Origin: Macrostomum hystrix
Lineage: Eukaryota > Platyhelminthes > Macrostomidae
Assembly: GCA_950097015.1 (NCBI GenBank)
Contig: CATNEN010000010.1
Span: forward strand, 2,310,501 to 2,374,500
Direction of reading: 5' to 3'
Length of the DNA: 64,000 nucleotides
Part shown: positions 1 to 11,895 of the stretch, in pieces
How the letters are laid out: every line of letters starts with the position of its first letter
Position numbering within the stretch: position 1 is the stretch's first letter
The notes under the pieces: model-generated
Seen by the model: the letters and a program-made list of their open reading frames with translations, nothing else
What the model was told of the DNA's origin: nothing
Database searches by the model: none
Program-made: the position numbers and the translations under genes

Positions 1-110
1 TCTCTCCGGTAGTATTATCAGCAACTAATACAAGCGTACTAGGAGCTCGAAGAATTATTGCACACTTATTTTCTAATACTTCATGACCAATTAGTTCATG
101 TCCAATGATC

Positions 111-2626
111 TTGACTTACTTGACTTAGCTGCAGGGCGGTCCGAAGACTCAGCGGGGAGGCGGCAATCACCCATTCCGCTAATCCCTGAAAAGCCCGCTT
201 CAGCCGATGGTGCGGGGCCAAAAAGGTCAAGGAGTCAAGGAGGTCCGTGGCCGGTCCTTCCTGCAGCGTGTTCCTCGCTAGGGAAATAAGATGCATGTCT
301 GGTAGCCCTCAGGAGCCTGACGAGCTGCGAGATGTTCTCGGATCTGCAATCGTCATCCATTAATGGGTTCGGTCCAAGGTGGTTTAGCCTTTTCCTGTTA
401 AAGAAAGGGCAGTGACAGAAGAGAAAGTGCAGGGCATCCTCGTTCTCGAGCATACAGTATGGACACAGCTCATTCCGAAGGTCTCCCCGGAGGAAGCAGT
501 GCCTGGCATAGCAGCCATGACCTGTGAGGGTCATTGCTAGGGCTCGGATGTATTTCCGTGTTTGTTTCAGGAGGACCTTCCGGAGCCGGGTGGATGGGAC
601 CGGGACTGCCGCTCTGGACTTGCGGTAGTTCGTGGTGTCCCTCCATCGGGTGTGATGAAGGTTAGTTGCCCATGGAGGTTAGTCGGTGTTGGGGATGGGG
701 GCCGGTGGGTCCGGACTTAACGCGGGTGCGGGCGCCTCCCTGCTTTGCCAGCCAGTTTACCAGCCAGTTTTTTACCAGGCAGTTTGATGAGCTGTCGGAC
801 ACAGTCGGAGACTGTCCGAGAGATAGTAGTAGTGTGACAGAGGGCCTGCAGTGCAGCCTGGCTGTCGGAGTGAAAGATAATAGTCCTGCCGGAAATATTA
901 TTTTGCTCAGCTCCACGGCACAGGAGCTGATAGCCAGGACTTCGTTTTTGAAAGACACTGGAAGATTTCCCAGTGTGTTGGGCGTGAGTGGCGATGACGC
1001 CTGTTGACGAGAATGCAGACCCGAAGCCGGTGTTACCATCTTTCATGGATCCATCTGTGTAGCAATGGACCTCCTGCGCTCTCCAGTGGTCAGTAGTGCG
1101 GCGTGAGCTTTCGCCTCGGCGCCGCAAGGTGCGGATTGAAGCGCACCCCAGCGTCAGGTTGTGCCAGGGCGCCAGGCGCCAGGTGGTTTTTGCAGCCTCG
1201 CTGCGGATGAATAGATCAAGCGGGAGGATATTTAGGAAGGTGTTGAGGCCGTCGAAAGGGGTAGATGGCGGGGCGCTCATGATCATGCAATACGCGCGGC
1301 CCTGCACTCTCCACAGCGTCTCATGGCAGGTCTTGACCTGCTGGGCGCTGGCCGAGATCAATCCGGCGTACGAGACTGCCGGTCTGATCATAGCAGTGTA
1401 GATCCACCAAAGACGCTTTAGGTGAGACCCCAGGTGGTGCCCACTGCCCTGCGCAGCTGCGCGCGGATTGTGAAGGCCTTTTTAGCTCTAGCGCGGACGT
1501 GGGGAGCCCAGCTTAGCCTGTGGTCGAGCGTTATGCCCAAGCACTTAGTTTGCTTATGGAAGGTGATGTCCTTACCATAGAGCTGGAGCGGGCGAATGTG
1601 CCGTTTATTTCGGCTGGTGAACATGATCGCCGTTGTCTTAGACTCGGAGAGTTTCAGACCACAGCGATTTGCCCATCTTTCAGCGTTCTTGATAAAACTT
1701 TGCAGGAGGTCTCGGAGGGTGTTTGGCGCGGGGCCAGACGCCACTGCCGTGACGTCATCCACGTAGCCGACCTTTAGGACAGGGTTTGGCTGAGCATTCA
1801 GAGGACCTCGTCGATTACCATGTTCCAGAGAACTGGCGAGAGAACGCCACCTTGAGGACTGCCCTTGCGGTGACCGTCCGCTGGTGTCCCAGAAGGTGCG
1901 CCGTGACGGAGCGGTGACGGACCATGCACATGATCCATCTCCTGAGGTACGAGTGCGTGTCGCATGCAGAGGGCCTATCGAAAGCTTCGAAGAGGACATT
2001 GTCAAAGGCACCATCAATGTCTAGGAAGACGCTGAGGGCAAACCCGTTCTGTAGGACAGACTTTTCCAGAGCGCAGACCAGCGTGTGAAGAGCGCTTTCG
2101 GTAGAGCGGCCCGCCCGAAAGGTGTGTTGGTTGTCGCTTAGCGGCATATTTTTCAATTCCACTGAAATGAGGCGCCACAACACCAACGTTTCCAACAGCT
2201 TGACCATTGAGGAGGTCGGGCTGATTGGTCGGAACGATTTGACCGAGTGGTAGTACGGGCGGCCTGGCTTGGGGGATAAACACAACCCTCGCCTCGGTCC
2301 AGGTCTTGGGAACATACCCGAGCACGATGCAGGCTTTAAGAAGCTTGTATAGGTTGCTAAGGAAGCCATGGCATCTCACTGGCTCTCGGATGAAGGCCGA
2401 GGGGATCTGGTCTGGCCCAGGGGATTTGAAAGGTTTAAAGGACTGGGCTGCCTTGACAACCCGGTCCTCCGTGATGATAGAGGCAGCAAGGATGTGACCT
2501 CCCTCGGTGTGGTCCGCACAGGTACCTGATCACACACAGGTGCACGAACGCTGCGGACTGGCCGCATACCCTGTTAAGGTCGAAGGGTGAAACCTTTCCC
2601 TCAGAGCGTGGAGGTATTCCTGCACC
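111..2626 (-). mobile_element. Degenerate R1/Jockey-like non-LTR retrotransposon, 5'-truncated
   Basis: Reading on the minus strand, pieces of one polyprotein occur in order. The N-terminal reverse-transcriptase block (FKPFKSPGPDQ-like, about 2450-2400) is followed by the palm with FRPIS and an FLDIDGAFD motif (2369-1815). The catalytic YVDD box is at 1765-1754, a YTAMIRPAVSYAG thumb segment near 1410-1370, an RNase H domain with YTDGS and HSDSQAAL at about 1070-800, and a CX2C-X8-HX3C zinc motif near 470-410. The pieces lie in different frames (shifts near 1820, 1400 and 960), so this is a dead copy. No endonuclease domain is present, which fits 5' truncation. A direct repeat CCAATGATC lies at 102-110 and at 2627-2635 and is a plausible 9-bp target-site duplication. 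The 3' end finishes in a short AAGTCAAGT-type repeat rather than poly(A). The clade call rests on RNase H plus the C-terminal zinc motif. Confidence 0.88.
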
Positions 2627-2635
2627 CCAATGATC

Positions 2636-3664
2636 ACTTAATCTATGACCAATGGCCTGTTATTCTATGACCAATTATAGGCTAATCATGGACTAATGAC
2701 TAATTTGTCCATGACCAAAAGCCAGTTGGTCTATTATAAAATACTAGTACTTTAGTATCAAATAATCAATGATCTTAATAAAATCTATCTAATCTAGCTG
2801 GCTGAAAGGATTGTTCCTACATTTATTTATGCTAAAGTAAATGGCAGTTTATCAAACCAGTACTACAACACAATCTGAAGTTCTGAGTATTACCAGCTCT
2901 GAACCAGGCATGCATTTTTAATATCAGTCGAGCTTCGCTGTCACTTGACCGACAAACTGATCGCAGCATTTTCCCCCAAAACACATTTTGCATGCAAATT
3001 ATTAGAAAACACAAGCCTTCATAAAGGCACGTAGACTCGCAGCCAAAACAAGCAATTCAGATTTAAATTTTTCTGTTTGCCGCCAACTCACTCTGCCCTC
3101 AGGCCTCACACTGAGAATAGAGCGGCAAGCAGGAGAGACTCCAGCTCACTTTTTGAGCCTGTGTGCATGGTGAGCGCGCCTCTCCCCTGCCATGAGTCTA
3201 ACTGTACGCTGCGGCTCTATAATGCCTGCAAGCCTGCATAGACTGAGGCAGGCCTTTCTAACCCCGCTTCTCTGCCCCAGCCACCCCCAAATATGCCCAA
3301 ACCAGAACAGACTAGAAGAACACAGCGCGTACAAAGCCGAGAGTAGCTGGTCCAGACAGATACACACGACAAGGCGTTGCCGTGCAGACATCGCAGGCAT
3401 TGATAAGCCCCTGCACCGCCTCCTTTACTCCTCTTGCCTCACCGAGCTCCTTTTACCCGAAAAAGGAGAAAAAACTGAGGAAGGGCGAGCTTTTGCTACT
3501 AGCGATCAGCCAGCAGGCTGCAGAAGATAGACCAGACTGATCGCAGCCTCTCCCTCTCAAAGCCTTCCCCGTCTTGTATTAGCGAATCTCGATTCCTCCT
3601 CCCATCCATACCCTCCCAGCCTGTACACTGTACAGTGTTTAAAGCTCGCGGCCCATCCGCCCAG
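2636..3664. other. Spacer between retrotransposon and membrane-protein gene
   Basis: No gene is visible. The first 120 bases hold degenerate ATGACCAAT-type words that also occur left of the retrotransposon (80-110), so the element seems to have landed in an old minisatellite of this kind. From about 3090 the sequence becomes pyrimidine-rich and higher in GC and may be promoter or 5' UTR of the gene starting at 3670. No TATA box was found that I would defend. Confidence 0.5.
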
Positions 3665-3669
3665 CCCGG

Positions 3670-5329
3670 ATGAATCCCACGCAAGGGATGAACACCAGGC
3701 TGCAGCGACAGCAGCGACAGCAGGAAGCCCGCGAGCGAACTCACGAGCCTATCTGCGTGAAGGAGACTCGAGTCTGCTGGATTGAGTTCGGCGCCAGCCT
3801 AGCCTGCCTGGTTCTCGGCATCATCTTCGTGTTCGCCGGCGTCTCCGCTGACAGCAGCGCCGTCGGCTCCAGCGGCGGCTCTCAGGTGGGGAAGCCGGCA
3901 GGAATTCAAGCGGTAACTTACATCGGCGTCGCCTTGCTGATCCTAGGAGCAGCTTTACTGGTCGTATTTGGTGTTCACTTTCGTCGCGTCAAGGCTCATT
4001 TAGACGCGGTCAAAGCTGAGGGATTTGCTCAATTGGGCATTCAACCGTCCAGTCGATACCAGCAGCTGCCAACACAAGCGTCTGCAGCTAGTGGCGCGGG
4101 TGGACCACCGCGTCCTCCACCCTTGCCACTTCCATCTCGACAGCAGCAAGAGCTTCAGCAGCAACAGTACCAGCAATCTCCACAACCACATCGGGATCAG
4201 CAGCAGCAGCCACCACTGATGTCTTCATCACGTCTTCAGCCAATGCCACCGTATCGAGAAGGGGCCTTTTATAATCTCGGCTTTCTGGGCGATGAGTCTG
4301 AGACAAGACCATCACCGCAGCCTACTGTGGCAACTATTTCAACCGGGAAAGCGCTGCCTCAACAATTACAACTTCAACCGTCAAGTCGCAACGCTCCATT
4401 GCGATCTCCAACTGACGAAATTTCCAACCAAAATCGTTTAGCAGCAAATGCTTTAAACAATACCAGACGCGATCCAAATCCTCAGCACAATGCTCCACCA
4501 TCAGCCGATCGCACAAGATTTGCTCAGCAATACAACGCTGAACCATCACCCGACAACGTTAGACAAGGACTCTCTTCACAAAGCGACGCTCCACCACAAA
4601 CAGACAACGCAAGATACCATCCGAGCAATCAGTTTGGCGCACTGCCTGTACTATCTGAAAATGCGCGACGTGGGCCCTCAACACAGTACGGTGCTCAACA
4701 ACCGGAGGATTACACAAGACGAGGTCCTTCTGCCCAGTACAATGCTCCTCGAGCGGATAGCGATGCAAAACTCAGTTCAGCAGGAGCCTTCGAAGCCCCA
4801 CCGCAAGACGATCGCACCAAGCGCGGAGGCTTCTCAAAGGGATATTCTGATGCTCCTCCAGCAGGCGCCGCTCCCGCTACCGTCCGAGGTGTGCCGTCGT
4901 CGCGCAGTTACCATTCCGGCTTCTCTGGCAGTGCATCAGCTACCCAGCAGCACATTTCGTCATCAGCCAGTGGACAAGATTTTCAGACCAAGCCAGTCTA
5001 CCCGGAGTCGGGCCAGCAGAAAGTCAGAGTCGGACAGCATTACGGTGAGTCGCAATTACCGAGCTGGCAACGTCCGCCAGTGGACACACCACCTCAACAG
5101 AGGTCGCCACCGCCAGGCTATGCATTGGACCCGCTTCCGTTGCTGCGACAGCCGCTGAGAGATGGTCACGAGTTTGCGAACAAAGAGCAGCCTCAACCTC
5201 AACAACAGCATCACAAACAGCAGCATCAGCAGCCGTATCAGCAGCAGCAAACGTATCAGCAGCATCTGCATCAGCAACCGCATCAGCGGCAGCAGCTGCA
5301 GCAGCAGCAGCTGCAGCAACCGTATCAGC

Positions 5330-5362
<33 letters not shown>

Positions 5363-5463
5363 CGTATCAGCGGCAGCAGCTACAGCAGCAGCAACAGGAA
5401 CATCCAACGGCCTCCCAGGCAAGAAGGCAACAAACGAGTGGGTACAGGTCGTCTCAGATCTGA
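3670..5463 (+). CDS. Two-TM membrane protein with long Gln/Pro-rich tail
   Basis: A single open exon of 597 codons. The N-terminus is short and charged. A first hydrophobic segment spans residues about 38-60 and a second about 82-102, joined by a Ser/Gly-rich loop; a basic FRRVKAH stretch follows the second. This predicts a hairpin membrane protein with both ends on the same side, probably cytosolic. Residues about 120-500 are low-complexity, rich in Pro, Ser, Gln and Asn, with loosely repeated 17-20-residue blocks of NAPP/ARRGPS/QYNAP type. The last 90 residues are largely polyglutamine from CAG/CAA codons. An acceptor-like CCGCCCAG ends at 3664, five bases before the ATG. A second in-frame ATG at codon 7 could also serve. 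I do not recognise the family; small TMEM proteins are comparable only in topology. The reading frame is convincing because of its length and the clean TM pattern. Confidence 0.75.
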
Positions 5464-6280
5464 GGTTTGGATTCTTACGGCGCGAGCTAAGCTCAAAATT
5501 TTCTATATTATGTTTTAATAAGACACTGAAATTAGTTGGAATGATATTTCATTAGTACTACGAGCGTAGTATTTAACACTCCTCGACAAGTTTCATTCGG
5601 ACATATGAACTGATGGACATATGGACATATGTACTGATCTGTAATAGTAATAGAAGCCCTAATTCTTAACACATTTCCCATTTGGCATCAAGACTTTTTA
5701 GCACGCAGAGCAATTTCACTTCAATGCACATATACGCACAAAGTCATCATCCAAGTACTGACTATTGACGCGACCGCCGAGAACGGACTCCGTTTTTTTG
5801 TCACGTGCTGTATAGCTGTAAATATTACAATGATTATTGGCATTCGAAGCTTCGTGTTGATTTCTCTTGGACACTGACAGACTTCGTTACTTCTGGTGAT
5901 GTGATGAACATTATTAATGTGACTGGAGCCAATTTTGTTTAAACTGTTTCCTCAAAATTAAATACTGTTTCTTTGAAAAATTTTATTTTGAACTTAAACT
6001 GTGATAAAATCGTGACTAAAATACTAATAAGTATGCAGATGCTGATTCTTCGCTTTCCTGTAAAGTCCATGTTCATCTAAAATGTGATTTTCGCTAATCA
6101 TATGGACCAAAGCACTCATTCCTGGATGCTTATGAATATTCCCCAACTCATTCTGATATGACTTCTGAGGCATTGCAGTCACAGTTGGCTGCTTTTCTGC
6201 AACTTCCATGCCTGCTCTGCAATGCCTAACTGATGTACTCAGTGCATTGTCTTGTGCTCGATTTTTAATCATGCTTGTAT
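5464..6280. other. 3' UTR / spacer
   Basis: AT-rich sequence after the membrane-protein gene. A short tandem of GGACATATG-like words lies at about 5598-5630. ATTAAA at about 5956 could act as a poly(A) signal. No further gene is seen. Confidence 0.4.
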
Positions 6281-6802
6281 TAACAGTAGAAAGACTACGG
6301 GGCATTTCAAATAACACATTTTTTTCTGCGTCTCCTGAAAAATGCAACCAATCACCATGAACACGGGGCCGAATTGTCCGCTCTATCCGATGAAACAACT
6401 TCCAGAATCACAAAGCATCAGTGCATCGTCGAGATTTTCAGCTGTTATCGTCGGGTGTGTGGTGGCAAAAACCACCAATATAGGCAAAAGTTTTCTGCTC
6501 ACAAAATTTCATAATGTAATTATACTGTCAGTTATTATTTTTTACCAATATGGATTCGAAATAGAAGTTTTTACTGAGCAATGTTGTCCTTGCAACTAGG
6601 ATCTCCGACACGAATTGCTGAATATCTAGATGATGCTGATGTCGGACAGCTTTGAAAGTTCGTAAAGGGTGGGAAACTTGATCCATGGGTTGGACTTTCA
6701 CAAAAATCGGTCATTCGGTTTGGAGCTATCGTGAACTAGGCAGCGGCTATTTGAAGTCCCCCTTGGTTTTTTCCCAAAGGTAAAAATTGTCTTTCTACTG
6801 TT
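6281..6802 (+). mobile_element. Non-autonomous DNA transposon (MITE-like), same family as 51898-53799
   Basis: The left end reads TAACAGTAGAAAGACTACGG then GGCATTTCAAAT. The right end, on the complementary strand, reads AACAGTAGAAAGACAAT with a GACTTCAAATA block further in. These are terminal and subterminal inverted repeats. The interior from about 6380 to 6790 aligns well by eye with 53337-53799 in the larger element (shared words include CCGATGAAACAACTTCC, AAAACCACCAATATAGGC and TCGGTCATTCGGTTTGG). There is no transposase coding. About 520 bp long. The TA flank is kept on the left but not on the right. Confidence 0.8.
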
Positions 6803-7687
6803 CAAGCAAATCAGACGGAGAAGTTTTCTATACTACTAAAATTTTGAATGATTTATAACGCCTCACATTTGAAATAAACTGTATTCATTTTCTCTAATAA
6901 CGCTATCCAGCTCGTAAAAAAATTATTTTTGTATCTTTGACTAAAACGAAGGCTCTAAAACGAAGGGATTTTTTAAGCCATGCAGCTTTGCAAGTGCTGA
7001 TCTCCGTGCTGATTACAAGTAGTAACTACTTGAGAAGTCCTTGCACTCGCTTATAATGAAGTAAACACCTAGCTGTGAGTACAGTGAAGCGAATTAGGCA
7101 TCGACTCCTCTGCTCGAGTGGGCGCGAGAGCACCCTCCAGGTGACTGGTCTCAACCGTGACCTAACCTAACTGCGCAAGTATCTGAATCTAATGTTTTCG
7201 TTTAGGGAAAGTCCAGTGATTAGAGCTTCTACTTATGAGCTAGAGAGGTCAAGACTTTGAATTACAGCTCAGTGGAAAAACTGGAGCAAGACACTTAATT
7301 CGTCAATGCTTTAGATCACCCTGTTGTGGAATGGGTACAAGCTGGGCTAGAATATGAGTCTGTATGGCCGTCGCGAGTTCATTCATTCTCTAATAACTGA
7401 TTGATATCAACCACGATGACCAGAAATGACGTCATAAATGGCTGTGGGGTCTGAATTAGGAGCTTGGGGTGGGGATTAATGAGCGACAGGTGAAGCATTC
7501 AATTAATGACAGAGGGCATTTCTCTCGTCGCACGGGTTTCCTACCAAAGCAGCGTATTAATTAAGACTTTAGAGGCGAGAAAATGCAATGCAACCAAACC
7601 GTTTATTTAACGAGAAATTCTAAAGCTGTAGAATCGCAGTTTCATTTCAAATGTCCGAATAATAAATTGGGAGGAGACAATAATCTG
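6803..7687. other. Spacer containing the old SINE-B copy
   Basis: Apart from the SINE fragment at 7209-7375, this AT-rich spacer shows no gene. A minus-strand AATAAA (TTTATT at 7688-7693 on the plus strand) marks the probable 3' end of the GPCR transcript. Confidence 0.4.
7209..7375 (+). mobile_element. Old, divergent SINE-B copy
   Basis: A weak tRNA-like head (CCAGTGATTAGAGC) is followed by GCAAGACACTTAATTCGTCA and by ATGGGTACAAGCTGGG. The same blocks occur in the same order in the full SINE-B copy at 18919-19233 (GCAAGACACTTAACTCTGCA, ATGGGTACCAGCATCAGCTGGG). The divergence is high, so this is an old insertion or a related subfamily. Confidence 0.65.
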
Positions 7688-7846
7688 TTTATTTTGCAGG
7701 CCCTGAAAAGTGCTCCTACCTCTTGAAGCGTTAAGGATAAAGGTTGAAGTCTTTGCTCTTTAGTCGCCCACAATTCACAGTTCATTGAGTTGAATCTTGA
7801 AACATGAAGCCACAATTCTTTTCTTCAACAATTCTGGACCATGCGG

Positions 7847-8962
7847 TTAAATCTTGGAAGCAACAGCCGTGGATAAAGCCTGAACTTGACGACCTGAGGC
7901 CGCGGTCATAGCTCCGGACACGCAGCTGCAGCGGAACGTGCCGAGGAAGGCCTTACGAAACCGCTCGCTCTTCCACAACAGAACGATCCAGTTGATAGAC
8001 TGGTGGAGCAGCACCAGAACCCTGCCTATGTCGATGATGCCCCAAATCATCTTGCTAAGCCTCGGACTGGCTTGTGTGTTAGACAGGGTGAGAACTAGTC
8101 CGATGAGGCAGCCAGCCACAGTTGGAAAAGAGAAGAGGACAAGGATGGCTGAGAGAATCACGCAGATCACTGTGTTGTTTAGCTTGCTCTCACCGTGATC
8201 AGCTCGAATCTCGGTCTGATCGGACACGATTTGGCGCATTTTGCAAATCAGAAACACATTAGCTATGAGGATGATGGCGAATTCCAAAGTTGCTGGGAAA
8301 ACAAAAATTAACACGTAAACATTGTACGCAGCGTACTTCCAACCCACCAACGAGAAGTAACAAACTGTCGAGTCTCCCCAGGTGACCCAATGGAATGGTG
8401 CAATATGGGGAATAGCTAGAATAGCGCTCATGATTACAGCGAGCAGGCAGGCTTTGAGAGACACTTTGAATGACATAGTCTGGAATTTGAACGGAAAGTA
8501 GACGCTCAGGCACCGGTCGACTACCATAATAAGAAACAGAATGCTGGAGCTGACGCTGAAGGCTGCTTCCAGATAGCGCACAATTCGACAAGCGAACTCG
8601 GACATGTTAATGGTGAAGAGGCCGACCCTGGCTCCGCTGATCCACGGCAGGCCTTTAGCCAGAAAAAACCACATTAGGCCAGCCATGAACAGGTTGCAGT
8701 TGTCCGAGATCGCTATGATCGCAAAGTAGACTCCTTGTCGCGTCAGAGGTCGCAGCTTGCACAAATAGACGTAGGTCGTGAGGCTGTTCCCAATGAAGCC
8801 GCCGAGCATGAAGAACGGCAGAACGATGCTGGCGAGGATGCCCAGCGCGGTATTGAGATGACAGAAGGGGACGGCCTCGGGGTCCTTGCTCCAACAGTCG
8901 GCGAAGAGAAACTCCAAGTTGTCGATGAACTTCCGCGGCGTATCTGATGTATTGTACGCCAT
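7847..8962 (-). CDS. Rhodopsin-like (class A) G-protein-coupled receptor
   Basis: One open exon of 371 residues with seven hydrophobic segments. TM1 carries the GN motif (GGFIGNSL), TM2 has the conserved Asp (AISDNCN), and TM3 begins with Cys (FACRIV) and ends in DRC in place of the usual DRY. The partner Cys lies in the second extracellular loop (STVCYF). TM7 reads HQSINWIVLLW where NPxxY is normally found, and a basic, amphipathic SERFRKAFLGTF helix 8 follows, with CSC as a possible palmitoylation site. The N-terminus has Asn at an NTS glycosylation site near residue 4. The degenerate DRC and NPxxY motifs are typical of lineage-specific peptide-receptor-like GPCRs, but the ligand cannot be told. 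An AATAAA on this strand lies about 155 bases after the stop. No intron is needed. Confidence 0.88.
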   Translation of the reverse strand: MAYNTSDTPRKFIDNLEFLFADCWSKDPEAVPFCHLNTALGILASIVLPFFMLGGFIGNSLTTYVYLCKLRPLTRQGVYFAIIAISDNCNLFMAGLMWFFLAKGLPWISGARVGLFTINMSEFACRIVRYLEAAFSVSSSILFLIMVVDRCLSVYFPFKFQTMSFKVSLKACLLAVIMSAILAIPHIAPFHWVTWGDSTVCYFSLVGWKYAAYNVYVLIFVFPATLEFAIILIANVFLICKMRQIVSDQTEIRADHGESKLNNTVICVILSAILVLFSFPTVAGCLIGLVLTLSNTQASPRLSKMIWGIIDIGRVLVLLHQSINWIVLLWKSERFRKAFLGTFRCSCVSGAMTAASGRQVQALSTAVASKI

Positions 8963-9026
8963 TTTGAGACTTTCGAAAATTTCGCGGTATTGTCCTCTTG
9001 CCAGAGCTTAGAATGTGGCCCTGCAG

Positions 9027-9045
9027 CAAATATATATTTAAAAGC
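9027..9045 (-). promoter_or_regulatory. TATA-like element upstream of the GPCR
   Basis: On the minus strand TTTTAAATATATATTTGC lies about 70 bases before the GPCR start codon, at a distance suitable for a TATA box with a short 5' UTR. It stands in otherwise moderate-GC sequence. Not proven. Confidence 0.4.
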
Positions 9046-11883
9046 TAGACGTCAGCACTTCTGGTAACGCCCTGTGGTAGTCAAACATGAAGTTAATCAT
9101 GGAATTTTGTGTTTTAAAATCAATTGAAATTTTTGCTAATGGCTATTTCATGTGGCATTTTAGAAACAACCAAACAACACCTATTTTTTTGGCAAAGCTG
9201 GCCTTCGAAATTTTAGCCCCACCCGGATTTTATTGCCATGTCTTACATATTTTTGACATGTTGAATATGAAAAGCTGCTCGCAATGGCTGCATCAGACAA
9301 GGCCCACGAGCTTCACGTGATGTGATGCTTTACGCCTGCAGCTATCTTCTTGAGCAGGTCATGGCAGGAGGATGCCTTGGGCCTCCCGGCGCAGGAAGTC
9401 CTCCACGTCGTCACATCAACGGACCCATACGGGTACCCGCCCCGCGAGTGTTCAAGTCGCACAGAATAGGCGCTGGAATACCCATCCAGGGCCTCTGGCC
9501 AAGGCAATCAGTTGGTTGCCCGCTCTAAATTAGTTTAAGCTTTTCTTTTATATTTAGAGCTTAGTGAGGGACAAAAAGTGAAACAGGAAAATAACGACAT
9601 TTCCAATGGATAAGTCGATACGTGGCGTATCCACTGCCAACTCACCTGTCTGATCCACAGGTGCCACAGGCTCTGTTGTGAGGACAAGGTGCTATACCCT
9701 ACGACCTGCGCATGCGGCCAGCTCGCAGCATCCGATTCTGCGGTTCCGATCGCAATTAAGCGGTGGTAGTATATCAACTGTAGTATAGTGGTCATTGGTT
9801 CATGTAACACTTACGTACATACGCAGTAAAAGAGTGAAATGGCTTGACTTTTAATCTGGAATAAACTATGAGCTGCTCAAGAATATTAACTTTGCCAGAT
9901 TGCTTGTGTAAAAAGTGCTTTTGATTGTACTTTAAGTACGAAGTCATAGACTATGATTCATCGCCCTAGCAGTGGGTCCTGGTTCGGTACACGATTATGC
10001 ACGTACAGTATTAACATCTGTTCCTGCGATGGCACCATCAATGCTGGAAAGCCTTATATTCACACAGATGACAAGTCGAGCGCCGAGCATCGTGCATCGA
10101 GCGAGTGTTTTTACTTCTAAGTCTGTCAAGTACTAAAATTCAGCTATTCCGAATTAGGACGTCTTTCGTCATCATAGATGACGTTATTGAGACGACCATG
10201 TTTCGAGGAAATCCGAGTTAACATTTTAAATAATTTCGTGGTTTCAATTACCTGATATGTACAGCTATATAAATATATGTACAATGCGCTATATACTACA
10301 CTCGTACATTTTAAAGCAGCATGTCACGATTAGGCCACAATCAAGTTAAAGGAATTATAGTATATAATTTAGTAATATCACTGTCAATCTTCATATATTC
10401 GAAGACATTAAACGTCTGGGCTTTCGTTATTCAAATCCCGTAATTCTTTTTTGCTGCAATGGTTTCCTTCCTCCTTATGAACTAAATCTTTAGCGGTTGG
10501 TTACGGACTTATGGTTATGGATTGAATCTATCTACAAAAGCACTGATAATTACGTGAGGCTTATTTTATTTATAGAAAGCCAGAAACTTAAAAAAATGTG
10601 AATAGGCCTAGTTTACCTTTTATGCATTGAAATTGTAAAACTATTCTACCCACTGAGTCACATCAATCCACCACTAACAATTATTGATGGGTTAAATAGT
10701 TCGTGTCTCCTTCCTTTTTAGTAGCTAGAACAAAGTTAAATTAGACTAAAAATGTTACAATTTAGTTATAGGTTAGACAAAGGGAGCAACAGTAGGATTG
10801 TAAAAAGAGCATGAATTTTTCGAATTAAGTTAGTCTATTCAAATTGATTGTGTCACTAATGCATAAATTGAAGACAAACAAATCATGCAAAAACTAGCAA
10901 GGTGTTCACATTATTACCATATTGTGATATTAATTTGTCAAATAGAAATCAACATAAACATTTCCTTTCCCTTTCTAGCCCAGGGCAGTTCTAGTCTCAC
11001 AATCTGTTAAGTTTTCTATGTAGGCCTACTTTGCTAGCTTTTCTGTTACCTCTGAATTTCCTTTAGATTTTTAAAGTCTGTTGTCTTTTGCTGTAAGACT
11101 ACAAAAGTTCTTTACTATGGATGAAATGTCTCTAACAAAAAATTCCCTTACCACATTATGAAGACCCCAGTTGCGCAAGAAAAAAAAAGTATAGATGTAC
11201 TTCATTTTCTACCCCAACTTTGCAATTGGGGTAAATTCTGTTTTTATTTGAGAATTTTATAAAGGATACTTAGTATTCAAGTATTGAGTTGTTACAGTTT
11301 TTACTAGAAATCTGCATTTAAAATAAACAAACTTAATTTAAATATTCTACCATATTAAGATCCCTTTAGCAATAACTCAATATTGTCACATTTGTCATAC
11401 TTAGGATTAAGGGTGACAATGGCTATTCCAACAGTCATTTAAGTTTTAGAGTGCAAAAAGTCAAGCCTGAAGAGTTAGTTTGAGTGTCCTAAAAAGTTTC
11501 ATAAGACACTATTTGTTAGAGATCTTTTTCTTATCTTGACATGTTTATTCAACAATAAACTTTTGTCTCAACCTTGCTTGTATAAAAATGTAAATGACTT
11601 TCTTTTTACCTAAGTATTGCTACTTTTTACTCCAATTATTTCCACAAGAAATAGTGAAATATAATGGCTTATGACTGAGTAAAACTTGTCACAGCTATGG
11701 AATTTTTTCTATCTACTCAAGTTCATTTTAGGGAGAAAAAACTGAGTTGGAATTGTGCTGGCTGTGCCACTGGCTCTGCATCTGAACAGCAGATGCAGTC
11801 AGTTCAGTCGGTTAGTTGTTGTTAGTCAATATAGCTAGCCAAGCATCTCATTGCACCGGTGCACATTTGCCAATTCATTCCAG
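9046..11883. other. Gene-free 2.8-kb spacer
   Basis: Mostly AT-rich unique sequence. A GC-rich island at about 9330-9530 has short open frames on both strands but nothing I recognise. The rest (9540-11750) has no tandem array, RNA gene or transposon end that I can see. The last 60 bases before 11884 are probably promoter or outron of NDUFAF8. Confidence 0.45.
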
Positions 11884-11895
11884 CCGCCTGGCAGT

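Noticed and set aside
5024-5422. Antisense poly-Ala and poly-Leu frames
   Set aside because: Shadows of the CAG/CAA glutamine tract of the two-TM protein; the same holds for 46164-46593.
9313-9528. Short overlapping frames on both strands in a GC-rich island
   Set aside because: No match to any family I know and no splice signals that would extend them; could be a decayed mobile element but unsupported.
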